NCBI GenBank assembly: GCA_002402195.1
Contig: NVVL01000052.1
Location: 1-36,048, forward strand
Reading direction: 5' to 3'
Length of the DNA: 36,048 nucleotides
DNA from: Rickettsiales bacterium
Lineage (GTDB): Bacteria > Pseudomonadota > Alphaproteobacteria > Rickettsiales > Rickettsiaceae
Shown here piece by piece: positions 6,027 to 14,460 of the stretch. The notes under the pieces were generated by a model. It was not told the DNA's origin and searched no databases. It saw only the letters and a list, made by a program, of their open reading frames with translations. A program made the translations under genes and the position numbers. Within the stretch, counting starts at the first letter, position 1, and each line of letters starts with the position of its first letter.

Positions 6027-8894
6027 ATGTTTTTTGGTATTGATATTGATATGGCAATTGTTGTAACTTTCTTGGTTGCAACTCTTATTGTAGGGTTGAA
6101 ATATAGTGGCAATATTAATACGATCAAAGATTACGCTCTTGGTGGCAGGAATTTTTCAACTGCTGCGCTCGTTGCTACGATCACAGCTACTTGGGCAAGT
6201 GGGAGTGGGTTTTTTACTACTTTATCCAGAACATATACGGATGGTTTTTTCTATCTATTTGCTACATTATTTATGGGTGTTCAATTATTGCTTGTTGCCT
6301 TTGTATTTGTGCCAAGAATGGGAGAGTTTTTAGGGAGCATTTCAGTCGCCGACGCGATGGGAAAATTATATGGCAAAGAAGCAAGAGTGATTACAGCAAT
6401 ATCTGGAGCCGTAGGTTCTGTTGGGTTTATAGCTGTGCAGTTTAAAGCTTTCGGGAATATAGTTAGTTATTTTATGGGAATTCCAAGTGAGGTTTCCATC
6501 ATAACATCGGGAATAATTGTTACTATTTATTCGTCTCTAGGGGGGATCAAGGCTGTGACAATTACTGATATGCTGCAAATATTTGCATTTTGTTTTACGT
6601 TGCCATTAGTTGGTATAATGATCTGGAATCAGCTCTACTTTACTGATTTCTCACTTACGAATGCTTTTCAAGCCTCAAAATTTGACGTTGGTTATGTATT
6701 GGATGTTGGGAAACCAAAATTCTGGGAAATGATCCTGCTAATGCTCTATTTTATGATGCCGAATATGATACCGATCAACTTTCAAAGAATTTCTATAGCA
6801 AAAAACCTAGAGCAAGTTAAAAAGGCGTGGGCTATTTCTGCAGGGCTGTTGATCTTTCTGAAATTATCTATAGCATGGATACCTTTTCTTATTTTTAATA
6901 TAGACGAGAATATCCCAGCAAATCAGCTTCTGGGATATATAATAGATAATTATACATATACTGGGCTCAAAGGGTTGATTATTGTTGGAGTCATAGCGAT
7001 GGCTATGTCAACTGCAGACTCACTCATGAATACTGGCGCTGTTTTATTCGCGCATGATATATGTGGAGTGTTGAAAATTTGGCAGCGTAAGGAATTAATT
7101 TTGGCAAAGATTTTCTCTTTTTCAATAGGAGGCGGCGCCATAATGCTAGCGCTAACAGAGTTAGATTTTTTAGGTATAATTCTGGTTGCTCAAAGTTTCT
7201 ATATGCCTCTTGTAACCGTTCCACTATTATTTAGTATTCTCGGATTCCGCAGTAGCAGTAAATCCGTGCTAATCGGCATGGGAGCAGGTTTTTGCACGGT
7301 GGTTTTGTGGAAGATTTCTGGCATCAAAGCAGACCCTATCATCTTTGGTATGATCGCAAATGTTGTGTTTTTATTCGGCAGCCACTATTTGCTTGGTGAG
7401 AAGGGAGGCTGGGTTGGAATAAAGGATAAGGAATATTTAGACAAGCAAAAGCGGATTCGCCAGAAGAATAAAGGCGCGTTTTTAAGATGGGTGCAGGAGT
7501 TTAATTTCTTCAATCTGTGCAGAAAATATTCACCAAAGGATGACCTAACCTATACGGGTTTCGGCGTTTATTCCATAATATGCACCATCACTACTATGTA
7601 TTCAACTCAGGTGGAATTGCTGGCACCAAACGGCCAGATCGTGCTTGCCATTTATCAGATTATGATGGTTACGGGAACGATGATGGCGATGTATCCGGTT
7701 TGGCCGCTTAGCATTAAGAAGATTATCAAAGAACGCGTAGCGCAAACATGGTGGAACCCGGCCATATTCTATATGCTAGCATTTTTCAGCACGTTCTTTG
7801 TTCTGATTAGCGAATTCGGACAGCTGCAATTTGTGATATTCACGGTTAATACTATATTGCTCATCTTGCTTGCCGGTTGGAGGCTCGCAAGCCTGATGAT
7901 TATTACAGGTTTTTATGGCGGGATTGAGTTTTTCAAATATTACAAAGGAATAGATGATATTGATATGGCTATAGGCTCGCCTCTGTTTGTATTTATGTAT
8001 AGCCTTATTCTGATTGGAGCATTATTAGTGATTTTCCTCAAACCAAAACAGGAGCATTTGGAACAAACTGAGGATAAGGTGGAGGATTTGGAAAGTGAAG
8101 TGACCACTCAAGGCACCAAAATCACAACCCTGAACAAGGAAGTCGGGCATTATAGCCAGCGTGTTTCCAACCAAGCCCGCGAGATTGAGCGGCTGGGTGC
8201 GACGGCTCAGAAGATTCTCAATAATGTAAATCATGAGCTCCGCCTGCCTGTTGGGAATGTGATGAATTTTGCTGAAATGCTGCGCGATGGGCTGGATAAG
8301 TTTTCGGATGATCAATTAAAGATGATTTCTGAGGAGGTTTATAATAACTCGAACCGCTTATCTAGTATGATTCTGAATATGCTGGATTTGGCTGTATTAG
8401 AGGCTAAGAAGATCGAGCTCAAAAAAGAGGAGGTGAATTTCAGCAAGCTAGTTCGCGCGCGTGCGCAGAATTGCCGCGATATTTATGCCCAAGATAAGAA
8501 AGCGCTAGAATTCCGTTTAAATATTGAAGATGATGTGATGGTCTTTGCAGATGCCAACTATATTTGTCAAATGATCGATAATCTGGTGATTAATGCGATC
8601 AATTTTAGTGAAAAAGGCATCATTGCGATCAACGTTGACAGAGAGAAATATTTCGTTTCATTCGCTATTAGAGATGAGGGAAAAGGCATTCCAAAGGACG
8701 AGATTTTTGACATATTCACACCATTTAAAATGGGTTCCAATATGGAGAGTAGCGCAGAAGGGCGCGGCGTGGGGTTAGCTCTGTGTAAATCTGTGATAGA
8801 GGCTCATGGTGGCGAGATTTCCGCTGAAAGCCGCAATGTTGGAGCCTTGTTCAGGGTATGTTTGCCTTATGGTGAGGTGAAAAAAGAGAAGTAG
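6027..8894 (+). CDS. Sodium/solute symporter-like sensor histidine kinase (fusion protein)
   Basis: A 955-residue membrane protein. Residues 1-460 resemble a PutP-type sodium:solute symporter (ALGGRNFSTAALVATITATW, SLGGIKAVTITDMLQ, multiple helices). A second multi-helix block follows (about 510-665), then a probable coiled coil (about 668-715). The histidine kinase module has a phosphoacceptor His736 in NHELRLPVGN, an N-box at Asn852 in DNLVINAINFS, a G1 box DEGKGIP and a G2 box GRGVGLALCK. The overall layout recalls CbrA-type sensors, where a transporter-like domain feeds a kinase. Ligand and partner regulator are unknown, and no response regulator is adjacent. A close paralogue of its C-terminus lies at the right edge of the window. 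Confidence 0.92.
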   Translation: MFFGIDIDMAIVVTFLVATLIVGLKYSGNINTIKDYALGGRNFSTAALVATITATWASGSGFFTTLSRTYTDGFFYLFATLFMGVQLLLVAFVFVPRMGEFLGSISVADAMGKLYGKEARVITAISGAVGSVGFIAVQFKAFGNIVSYFMGIPSEVSIITSGIIVTIYSSLGGIKAVTITDMLQIFAFCFTLPLVGIMIWNQLYFTDFSLTNAFQASKFDVGYVLDVGKPKFWEMILLMLYFMMPNMIPINFQRISIAKNLEQVKKAWAISAGLLIFLKLSIAWIPFLIFNIDENIPANQLLGYIIDNYTYTGLKGLIIVGVIAMAMSTADSLMNTGAVLFAHDICGVLKIWQRKELILAKIFSFSIGGGAIMLALTELDFLGIILVAQSFYMPLVTVPLLFSILGFRSSSKSVLIGMGAGFCTVVLWKISGIKADPIIFGMIANVVFLFGSHYLLGEKGGWVGIKDKEYLDKQKRIRQKNKGAFLRWVQEFNFFNLCRKYSPKDDLTYTGFGVYSIICTITTMYSTQVELLAPNGQIVLAIYQIMMVTGTMMAMYPVWPLSIKKIIKERVAQTWWNPAIFYMLAFFSTFFVLISEFGQLQFVIFTVNTILLILLAGWRLASLMIITGFYGGIEFFKYYKGIDDIDMAIGSPLFVFMYSLILIGALLVIFLKPKQEHLEQTEDKVEDLESEVTTQGTKITTLNKEVGHYSQRVSNQAREIERLGATAQKILNNVNHELRLPVGNVMNFAEMLRDGLDKFSDDQLKMISEEVYNNSNRLSSMILNMLDLAVLEAKKIELKKEEVNFSKLVRARAQNCRDIYAQDKKALEFRLNIEDDVMVFADANYICQMIDNLVINAINFSEKGIIAINVDREKYFVSFAIRDEGKGIPKDEIFDIFTPFKMGSNMESSAEGRGVGLALCKSVIEAHGGEISAESRNVGALFRVCLPYGEVKKEK

Positions 8895-8984
8895 CAGCAG
8901 AGAAAATATGCCATGCACGGCTTCGTAAATGGGCGCGCTGAATGTGAGTAATCATTCTTTTTATGATTTTAAAAAATAATTCAC

Positions 8985-9010
8985 TAAGAAGCTACGTACG
9001 TAGCTTCTTA
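8985..9010. repeat. Perfect 26-base palindrome, dispersed-repeat family
   Basis: TAAGAAGCTACGT and ACGTAGCTTCTTA form an uninterrupted 13+13 palindrome after the symporter-kinase gene. It contains the AGAAGCTACG core in both orientations. Other copies of this core sit in intergenic gaps near 9931, 22327, 29671, 30931 and 35776. It could also fold as a terminator, but no clear T-run follows. Confidence 0.8.
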
Positions 9011-9084
9011 AAACTCTTAGTGCTAGGATATAAAGAGATAAACTTAACTAGGAAGGATTATTTATTAGAAAAAAGGTTACTCAT

Positions 9085-9546
9085 ATGCACAAACAGGAAT
9101 TGGCGACAATAATAGACTATCTTCAGCCACTGCTTACCAAAGAGGATATTGATCTATACGTTGAAAATAAGCGCGATTCTTCTTCTATAGAGGAGTACAA
9201 ATATCACGCTACAGACTTCATAGCCACCAAATTGATTGAGATAGAAATGCCCGCTTTTGAAGGGTGGAATAGCCTATATCCTATTTTACCTGCTTTTAAC
9301 TCTAAGGATTTATTCGTTAAATCTATGGTGCAGCGCCATATAATGAAATATTTCACTCCTTTAGCTGAGATTTTATATGATTTACAGTCAAGCGAGAATT
9401 TATCGATAGTAAACCTTAAATTTAAGCAGGAGCTTTTAAATGCAGAAGAAAATTTTCATAAAGCTAATCCTGAGGCACAAAATGAGCAAATATATTATGA
9501 CAAATTGTGCCATATGCTCGAAGATGCTCCGAAGCTAGATAAATAA
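9085..9546 (+). CDS. Hypothetical protein, 153 residues
   Basis: I do not recognise this protein. It is predicted soluble and mostly helical, acidic, with no signal peptide or membrane segment. The N-terminus is MHKQELATIIDYLQPLL and the C-terminal half is charged and Glu/Asn-rich. The ATG at 9085 has only a weak AAGGT site upstream. It stands alone between the symporter-kinase gene and a convergent small ORF. Codon composition looks like its neighbours, supporting a real gene, but function cannot be assigned. Confidence 0.65.
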   Translation: MHKQELATIIDYLQPLLTKEDIDLYVENKRDSSSIEEYKYHATDFIATKLIEIEMPAFEGWNSLYPILPAFNSKDLFVKSMVQRHIMKYFTPLAEILYDLQSSENLSIVNLKFKQELLNAEENFHKANPEAQNEQIYYDKLCHMLEDAPKLDK

Positions 9547-9573
9547 CCTGAGATATATGACGCTTCCCGCCTA

Positions 9574-9630
9574 CCTGCCTGGCTCGCCTGCCAGCAAAGC
9601 TTCTTGGGGGCAATCTGGCAGACGGGCAGG
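9574..9630. repeat. GC-rich imperfect hairpin between convergent genes
   Basis: CCTGCC (9574-9579) and CCTGCCAG (9587-9594) pair with CTGGCAG (9615-9621) and GGGCAGG (9624-9630) around a loop containing CAGCAAAGCTTCTT. That 14-mer recurs exactly at 29665-29678, tying this hairpin to the dispersed repeat family. The block is far more GC-rich than its surroundings. It could act as a bidirectional terminator for the hypothetical gene and the small ORF. Confidence 0.55.
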
Positions 9631-9667
9631 GGGGGTGTATTGTTGTCCAGCTTGTAATTAAGCTATA

Positions 9668-9817
9668 TCAACGCGCATCATCTTGCTCATCCAGCGCTAA
9701 GATCACCGTGTCAATCTCGTTTGAGAATGTTGTGAAGTCGCTATTTGGTGCATAATGCTCGATTATTTTATCGAAAAAAACAAACAAAACTGCCAGAGAA
9801 ATTATAAGTACAGCCAT
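9668..9817 (-). CDS. Small single-pass membrane protein, 49 residues
   Basis: A short minus-strand ORF starts at ATG 9817, seven bases after an optimal Shine-Dalgarno sequence AGGAGG. This is the best ribosome-binding site I noticed in the window. The product begins MAVLIISLAVLFVFFDK, a plausible single transmembrane helix, followed by a short acidic tail ending DEQDDAR. It lies in a 527-base gap that would otherwise be empty. The family is unknown. The strong translation signal and hydrophobic-then-acidic layout support a real small membrane protein. Confidence 0.6.
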   Translation of the reverse strand: MAVLIISLAVLFVFFDKIIEHYAPNSDFTTFSNEIDTVILALDEQDDAR

Positions 9818-9930
9818 ATTAACCTCCTAAAAATAAAACCATTAAAAGTTACCAACGCGATGTATTGCTACTATCTTTAGTTTAACTCTATATGATTAAA
9901 AAAAGGTTAATGATAAATTCACGCATGCCC

Positions 9931-9970
9931 CGAAGCTATATCCTCAGACTAAAATGCCCTATATTTTTAG
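9931..9970 (+). repeat. Degenerate dispersed-repeat copy
   Basis: CGAAGCTATATCCTCAGACT followed by AAAATGCCCTATATTTTTAG aligns over about 40 bases with the copy at 35776 (GAAGCTACGCCAGTAACCTA, then AAATACCCCATATTTTTG). It lies in the gap between the small ORF and nadA. Confidence 0.55.
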
Positions 9971-10073
9971 AGCTGTTTTTAATCTAGATTTAAATTAGGG
10001 GTTAAGTTATTGGAGATATTTTAATTCAAAAACTCAGAAAATAGATGGAGAAAGATCAGAAATATATGGTGTT

Positions 10074-11069
10074 TTAGCCTTCTTGTAGGGCTTCTAATGG
10101 CGTATATTTTCCAGCGATCATTCTGTCCAGCGCTATTTTGGCTTTTTTAGAAACCTCTGGATCCAAGCGAATTTGCGGCGCACCATTCACCATACATGCA
10201 TATATTTTTTCTAACGAATTAAGGCGCATATAAGGGCATTGACTGCATGAGGTGCAACCCGCCTGATCCAGCGAGGGTACGTCATAGAACTTGCTACTCG
10301 GAGCGATTTTGTGCATTTGGTGGATAATTCCAGGTTCCGTCAGGACGATGAAATCCATTTCTCTGTGTGCCCCAACATCCCGCAGCAGAGAAGAAGTCGA
10401 GCCGATATGGTCGGCATAGCTCAGCAAAGCAGCAGGGCATTCAGGGTGGGCGATGATTCTGGCCTCGGGATGGGTGGTCTTCAGGCGCACCAATTCGCGC
10501 TCGGAAAAATTCTCATGCACAACGCACGTTCCATCCCACAGAGTCATGTCGCGGCCGGTTTTTTTGATCAGATAATTTCCCAAATGCTTATCCGGGGCGA
10601 ATAATATTTCCTTGTCCTCGGGTATGGAATTTATTATCTTCTCCGCGCTCGAAGAAGTAACGATTATGTCCGACAAAGCCTTCACCTCGGCCGAGCAATT
10701 AATATATACAACGGATATATGGTTTGGGTGTTTATCCCTGAATTTTTTAAACTCAGGCGCTGGGCAAGAATCCTCTAGGGAACAGCCGGCCTTTAGGTCT
10801 GGAATGAGAACTTTCTTACTAGGATTCAAGATCAGCGCAGCTTCCGCCATGAATTTAACGCCGCAAAATACAATCACATCGGCATCAGTCTCGGCGGCTT
10901 TTTTTGAAAGATCCAAAGAATCTCCCACGAAATCCGCAAGCTCCTGGATGTCAGGGTCCTGATAGAAATGAGCAAGGATCACAGCGTTCATTTCCTTCTT
11001 TAAACGGGAAATTTCCGATTCAAGATCAAGATAAGGATCTACATCAAGTTTGGTAGGTTCTTTTGCCAT
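10074..11069 (-). CDS. nadA: Quinolinate synthase A
   Basis: NadA condenses iminoaspartate with dihydroxyacetone phosphate to quinolinate in de novo NAD synthesis, using a [4Fe-4S] cluster. The 331-residue length is normal. Family motifs are visible: [20 protein letters not shown] near the N-terminus, [36 protein letters not shown], and [19 protein letters not shown] near the C-terminus, which together contain the conserved cysteines. The start ATG at 11069 is followed by [20 protein letters not shown]. It is downstream of gyrA on the same strand with a gap of about 120 bases. No nadB or nadC is in the window. Presence suggests the organism makes at least part of its own NAD. Confidence 0.97.
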   Translation of the reverse strand: MAKEPTKLDVDPYLDLESEISRLKKEMNAVILAHFYQDPDIQELADFVGDSLDLSKKAAETDADVIVFCGVKFMAEAALILNPSKKVLIPDLKAGCSLEDSCPAPEFKKFRDKHPNHISVVYINCSAEVKALSDIIVTSSSAEKIINSIPEDKEILFAPDKHLGNYLIKKTGRDMTLWDGTCVVHENFSERELVRLKTTHPEARIIAHPECPAALLSYADHIGSTSSLLRDVGAHREMDFIVLTEPGIIHQMHKIAPSSKFYDVPSLDQAGCTSCSQCPYMRLNSLEKIYACMVNGAPQIRLDPEVSKKAKIALDRMIAGKYTPLEALQEG

Positions 11070-11188
11070 TAATATCTCAATAATCCAACGATTTTACCAT
11101 AGTCTATATAGGATTTTTATCATAAATTAATTATGCGGTCAAACCCTATATAAATGTGCCTATGTTATATGTCAAAACTCGTGCAATT

Positions 11189-14062
11189 TTACTCCTCTGA
11201 CCCATTAGCTTCAGACCCGTCAGACTCAGGCCCGTCAGACTCGTTAGTATCACCAGTCCCTGACTTGTCAGCAGACTCACCAGCCCCAGACTCACCAGCC
11301 CCAGACTCACCAGCCGCAGACTCATCAGCCGCAGACTCATCAGCCGTAGACTCATCAGCCGTAGACTCATCCTCTTCCTCATCTGAGCTATCAGCGATTA
11401 GGGAGGCGGAAACTACCTGCTCGCCTTTATCTGTTTTGAACAAAATCACACCGCTGGTACTTCTGCCCGTAATCCTCACAGAGTCAAGCTTACACCTGAT
11501 CAACTTACCATTATTTGTAATCAGCATCAGCTCATCATTCATATTGGCTGGCATAGAGGCAACAACTTCACCAGTTTTTTCAGATAGAACCATATTCGCA
11601 ATTCCGCTACCGCCACGATTCGTGATGCGGTATAAATATGCCGAGCTCCGCTTTCCGAAGCCATTTTCTGAAACGGTTAAGATGAACTCCTCAGCATCCG
11701 CCATGTCGATGATTTGCTCCTTAGTCAAAGCAACATCAAGCTCCTGGGCGCTGAATTCATGATCACCAGCCGCAATTGCCAGCCTTTTCTCATAAGGAAT
11801 AGACAAATACGCCTCGCGTTCTTCCATGCTTGACTTAATCCCATGCAAAATCGTCATTGAGATAACGCGATCCTTATCAGCAAGCCTCATCGCACGCACC
11901 CCGTCAGAGGTTCTGCTTTTGAAAACTCTGATCGCATTAACCGGGAAGCGGATTGCCTTGCCAAGCTTGCTTGCAATCAGCACATGCTCATCCTCGTTGC
12001 AGGCCATCACGTTGACCAAGCTATCATCCTCGTCCATTCGGATGGCGATTTTCCCATTTGCTTGAATCTTCTTAAAGTCAGACAGATCATTCCTGCGTAT
12101 ATTACCCTTCGCCGTTGCAAACATAATATGCATATTGTCCCATTCTTCCTGACTCTCAGGCATTGGCATCACATTCGCGATGGTCTCGCCAGATTGCAGA
12201 GGCAGGATATTCACAATAGGACGCCCTTTGCTTTGCGGGTTTCCGAGTGGTAATTTATATAATTTTAAGCTATAAACCTGTCCTAAATTAGAAAAGAACA
12301 ATAGAGGAGTGTGGGTGTTGCCAATAAATAGCTGGGTTGTGATGTCTTCGTCTCTCATCGACAAGCCAGAGCGCCCCTTGCCCCCGCGTCTTTGGGCTCT
12401 ATAGGTCACCAGCGGCACACGTTTGATATAACCACTATGAGTCACCGTGACTACCATGTCTTCTTTCTGAATCAGATCTTCGATATCTTTATCAAAATTC
12501 CCTTCAATTATTTCAGTTTTTCTTGGAGTCGCAAACTCGTCTCTCACCCGTATTAACTCGGATTTAAGGATAGAGAGGAGCCTCTCTCTGGAGCTTAAAA
12601 TATCGATAAAGTCGGTGATCTCTTTAGTAAGTTCTCCAAGATCTTTCTCGAGCTTGTCCTTTTCCATCGCTGTCAGGCGCTGCAGACGCATCTCTAAAAT
12701 CGCTTTAGCCTGAGTCTCAGACAGGTGCACTGTGCCATCATCGCTAATATCCGTCCTGTCATCAACCAGCTTGATCAGGGAGGTAATTGTAGAACAATCC
12801 CATGCTTTCTCCATCAGCTGCTCCCTAGCAACCACAGGGTTTGGAGCTGCCCGAATTATTCTGATCACCTCGTCAATATTACTAACAGCGATTCTAACGC
12901 CCAGCAAAATATGCGCCTTATCGCGTGCTTTGTTCAAAAGGAATATGGTTCTTTTCGTAATCACCACTTCTCTAAAGCGCACAAACGCCCCGATTACTTC
13001 CTTCAGATTCATGACTTTCGGCATACCATCATCAAGCGCAAGCATGATAACCCCAAAGCTTGTTTGGAGCTGGGTATAAGAATAAATCTGATTCAGCACA
13101 ACATCGGCAACCGCATCTCTCTTGACTTCAACAACAACCCGCACGCCATCTTTATTCGACTCATCACGCAAATCGCTTATGCCTTCAATGCGCTTCTCAC
13201 GCACTAATTCTGCGATTTTCTCAACGAGCTTTGCCTTATTCACCATATAAGGCATTTCATTGACAACAATCACCTCGCGACCATTATGGTCTTCTATACT
13301 ACATTTTCCGCGGAATGCTATGCTCCCCCGGCCAGTTAAATAGGCTGATTGGATTCCGCTAGTACCTAGAATCGTGCCACCAGTTGGGAAATCAGGGCCT
13401 TTTATATACGAGATCAACTCAGTCAGCTCAATGTCGTTATTGTCAACATAAGCGCAAGCAGCATCAATCACCTCGCCTAAATTATGAGGAGGAATATTAG
13501 TCGCCATTCCAACCGCGATCCCACCTGTTCCGTTTACCAAAAGGTTAGGATACATAGCAGGAAGCACGCCAGGCTCGCTTTCCGAACCATCATAGTTAGG
13601 CGAGAAATCCACGGTTTCTTTGTCAATATCTTCAAGCAGAGTGTGAGAAATTTTAGTCAATCTGGACTCGGTATATCTCATCGCCGCAGCGGAGTCACCA
13701 TCCATAGAACCAAAGTTACCCTGGCCATCAACCAGCGGAACGCGGAGCGAAAAGTCTTGAGCCATACGAACAAGTGAGTCATAAACAGCGCTGTCACCAT
13801 GCGGATGGTACTTACCTATCACGTCACCGACGATTCTAGCTGATTTTCTATGCGGTCTGGAGCTAACATAACCACCTTCATGCATGGAATATAGAATACG
13901 GCGATGCACAGGCTTCAAACCATCTCTAACATCAGGAATAGCACGGCTCACAATGACGCTCATTGCATAATCCATATAGGAGTTTTTCATCTCCTCTTCT
14001 ATGCTAATTGGCAGGATGTTTTTACTTAAGGGTAGTGTGTCTTCAGGTTCTAGGTCACTCAT
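11189..14062 (-). CDS. gyrA: DNA gyrase subunit A
   Basis: GyrA is the DNA-cleaving subunit of gyrase, which introduces negative supercoils. The 957-residue product has the catalytic Tyr130 in [11 protein letters not shown] and the quinolone-pocket segment [17 protein letters not shown] with Ser91 and Asp95, the residues typical of quinolone-sensitive enzymes. The GyrA box QRRGGKG marks the DNA-wrapping C-terminal domain. The protein is longer than usual because of a roughly 60-residue tail made of ADES- and AGES-type units, strongly acidic. Acidic tails modulate wrapping in some gyrases, but this one is low-complexity and repetitive at the DNA level. Confidence 0.98.
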   Translation of the reverse strand: MSDLEPEDTLPLSKNILPISIEEEMKNSYMDYAMSVIVSRAIPDVRDGLKPVHRRILYSMHEGGYVSSRPHRKSARIVGDVIGKYHPHGDSAVYDSLVRMAQDFSLRVPLVDGQGNFGSMDGDSAAAMRYTESRLTKISHTLLEDIDKETVDFSPNYDGSESEPGVLPAMYPNLLVNGTGGIAVGMATNIPPHNLGEVIDAACAYVDNNDIELTELISYIKGPDFPTGGTILGTSGIQSAYLTGRGSIAFRGKCSIEDHNGREVIVVNEMPYMVNKAKLVEKIAELVREKRIEGISDLRDESNKDGVRVVVEVKRDAVADVVLNQIYSYTQLQTSFGVIMLALDDGMPKVMNLKEVIGAFVRFREVVITKRTIFLLNKARDKAHILLGVRIAVSNIDEVIRIIRAAPNPVVAREQLMEKAWDCSTITSLIKLVDDRTDISDDGTVHLSETQAKAILEMRLQRLTAMEKDKLEKDLGELTKEITDFIDILSSRERLLSILKSELIRVRDEFATPRKTEIIEGNFDKDIEDLIQKEDMVVTVTHSGYIKRVPLVTYRAQRRGGKGRSGLSMRDEDITTQLFIGNTHTPLLFFSNLGQVYSLKLYKLPLGNPQSKGRPIVNILPLQSGETIANVMPMPESQEEWDNMHIMFATAKGNIRRNDLSDFKKIQANGKIAIRMDEDDSLVNVMACNEDEHVLIASKLGKAIRFPVNAIRVFKSRTSDGVRAMRLADKDRVISMTILHGIKSSMEEREAYLSIPYEKRLAIAAGDHEFSAQELDVALTKEQIIDMADAEEFILTVSENGFGKRSSAYLYRITNRGGSGIANMVLSEKTGEVVASMPANMNDELMLITNNGKLIRCKLDSVRITGRSTSGVILFKTDKGEQVVSASLIADSSDEEEDESTADESTADESAADESAAGESGAGESGAGESADKSGTGDTNESDGPESDGSEANGSEE
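11275..11371 (-). repeat. 15-bp tandem repeats encoding the GyrA acidic tail
   Basis: On the plus strand the unit ACTCACCAGCCCCAG and close variants (ACTCATCAGCCGCAG, ACTCATCAGCCGTAG) occur six times in a row plus a partial copy. Each unit encodes five residues of the GyrA tail (ADES plus Ala, Thr or Gly), so unit changes keep the frame. Confidence 0.85.
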
Positions 14063-14171
14063 CGATGATATTACTCTTAAAATGTTAGTTATCTGAACCA
14101 GTACAGACTAGAGCAATTTCTCTTCATTTGCAAGGAAATTACTATATAAAAAGAACTAGAAGATCAGGTCA

Positions 14172-14213
14172 GTGTGCACATATTTGTGCTATATCATGTG
14201 CCATAAATGCACA
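14172..14213. repeat. TGTGC/GCACA inverted-repeat cluster between gyrA and the RHH gene
   Basis: GTGTGCACA, TTGTGC, TGTGC and GCACA lie within 42 bases, allowing alternative hairpins (for example TGTGC 14197-14201 with GCACA 14209-14213). It sits after the RHH gene and before the gyrA start. On the minus strand a T-rich stretch follows, so it may terminate the ntrX-lipoprotein-RHH transcript or serve as a gyrA operator. Confidence 0.4.
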
Positions 14214-14241
14214 GGAGAAATTTCAGGTCTGCTCGCGCTTC

Positions 14242-14460
14242 TTAAGGGGTCTCATTTTGCAATATATTGAGCACCTCTTTTGAGCTATAAAATTTGCGAT
14301 TTGGACTTAAAGAGCGGTTCAAGGCTATAAATGTGTCTTCCAGTTCAGAGATATATTTTTCCAAGGCTTCTTTTACGTAAAAGGATTTTGGTCTATGTGT
14401 TTTTTTGCTCAAAACATTCAGTCTATTTTCTAGAGACTGCCCTAATCTAACTGATAACAT
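14242..14460 (-). CDS. Ribbon-helix-helix (RelB/CopG-like) protein
   Basis: The 72-residue product starts MLSVRLGQSLENRLNVLSKK, then THRPKSFYVKEALEKYISEL. This is the beta-strand plus two-helix pattern of ribbon-helix-helix DNA-binding antitoxins of the RelB type. The C-terminal third would be the toxin-binding part. I read the 180 bases downstream to gyrA and found no RelE-like toxin, so it is an orphan antitoxin or a stand-alone repressor. Its ATG overlaps the stop of the pentapeptide lipoprotein in a TAATG arrangement, implying coupled translation with that gene. Confidence 0.75.
   Translation of the reverse strand: MLSVRLGQSLENRLNVLSKKTHRPKSFYVKEALEKYISELEDTFIALNRSLSPNRKFYSSKEVLNILQNETP

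Noticed and set aside
9896..9910. TTAA-N7-TTAA, a CtrA-like box about 80 bases upstream of the 49-residue ORF
   Set aside because: The spacing fits the CtrA consensus, but such sites arise often by chance in AT-rich DNA and there is no second half-site evidence or conservation.
14063..14241. A RelE-type toxin after the ribbon-helix-helix gene
   Set aside because: I read the minus strand here. Only an ORF of about 10 codons (MRPLKKREQT) follows the antitoxin-like gene, with no toxin motif.
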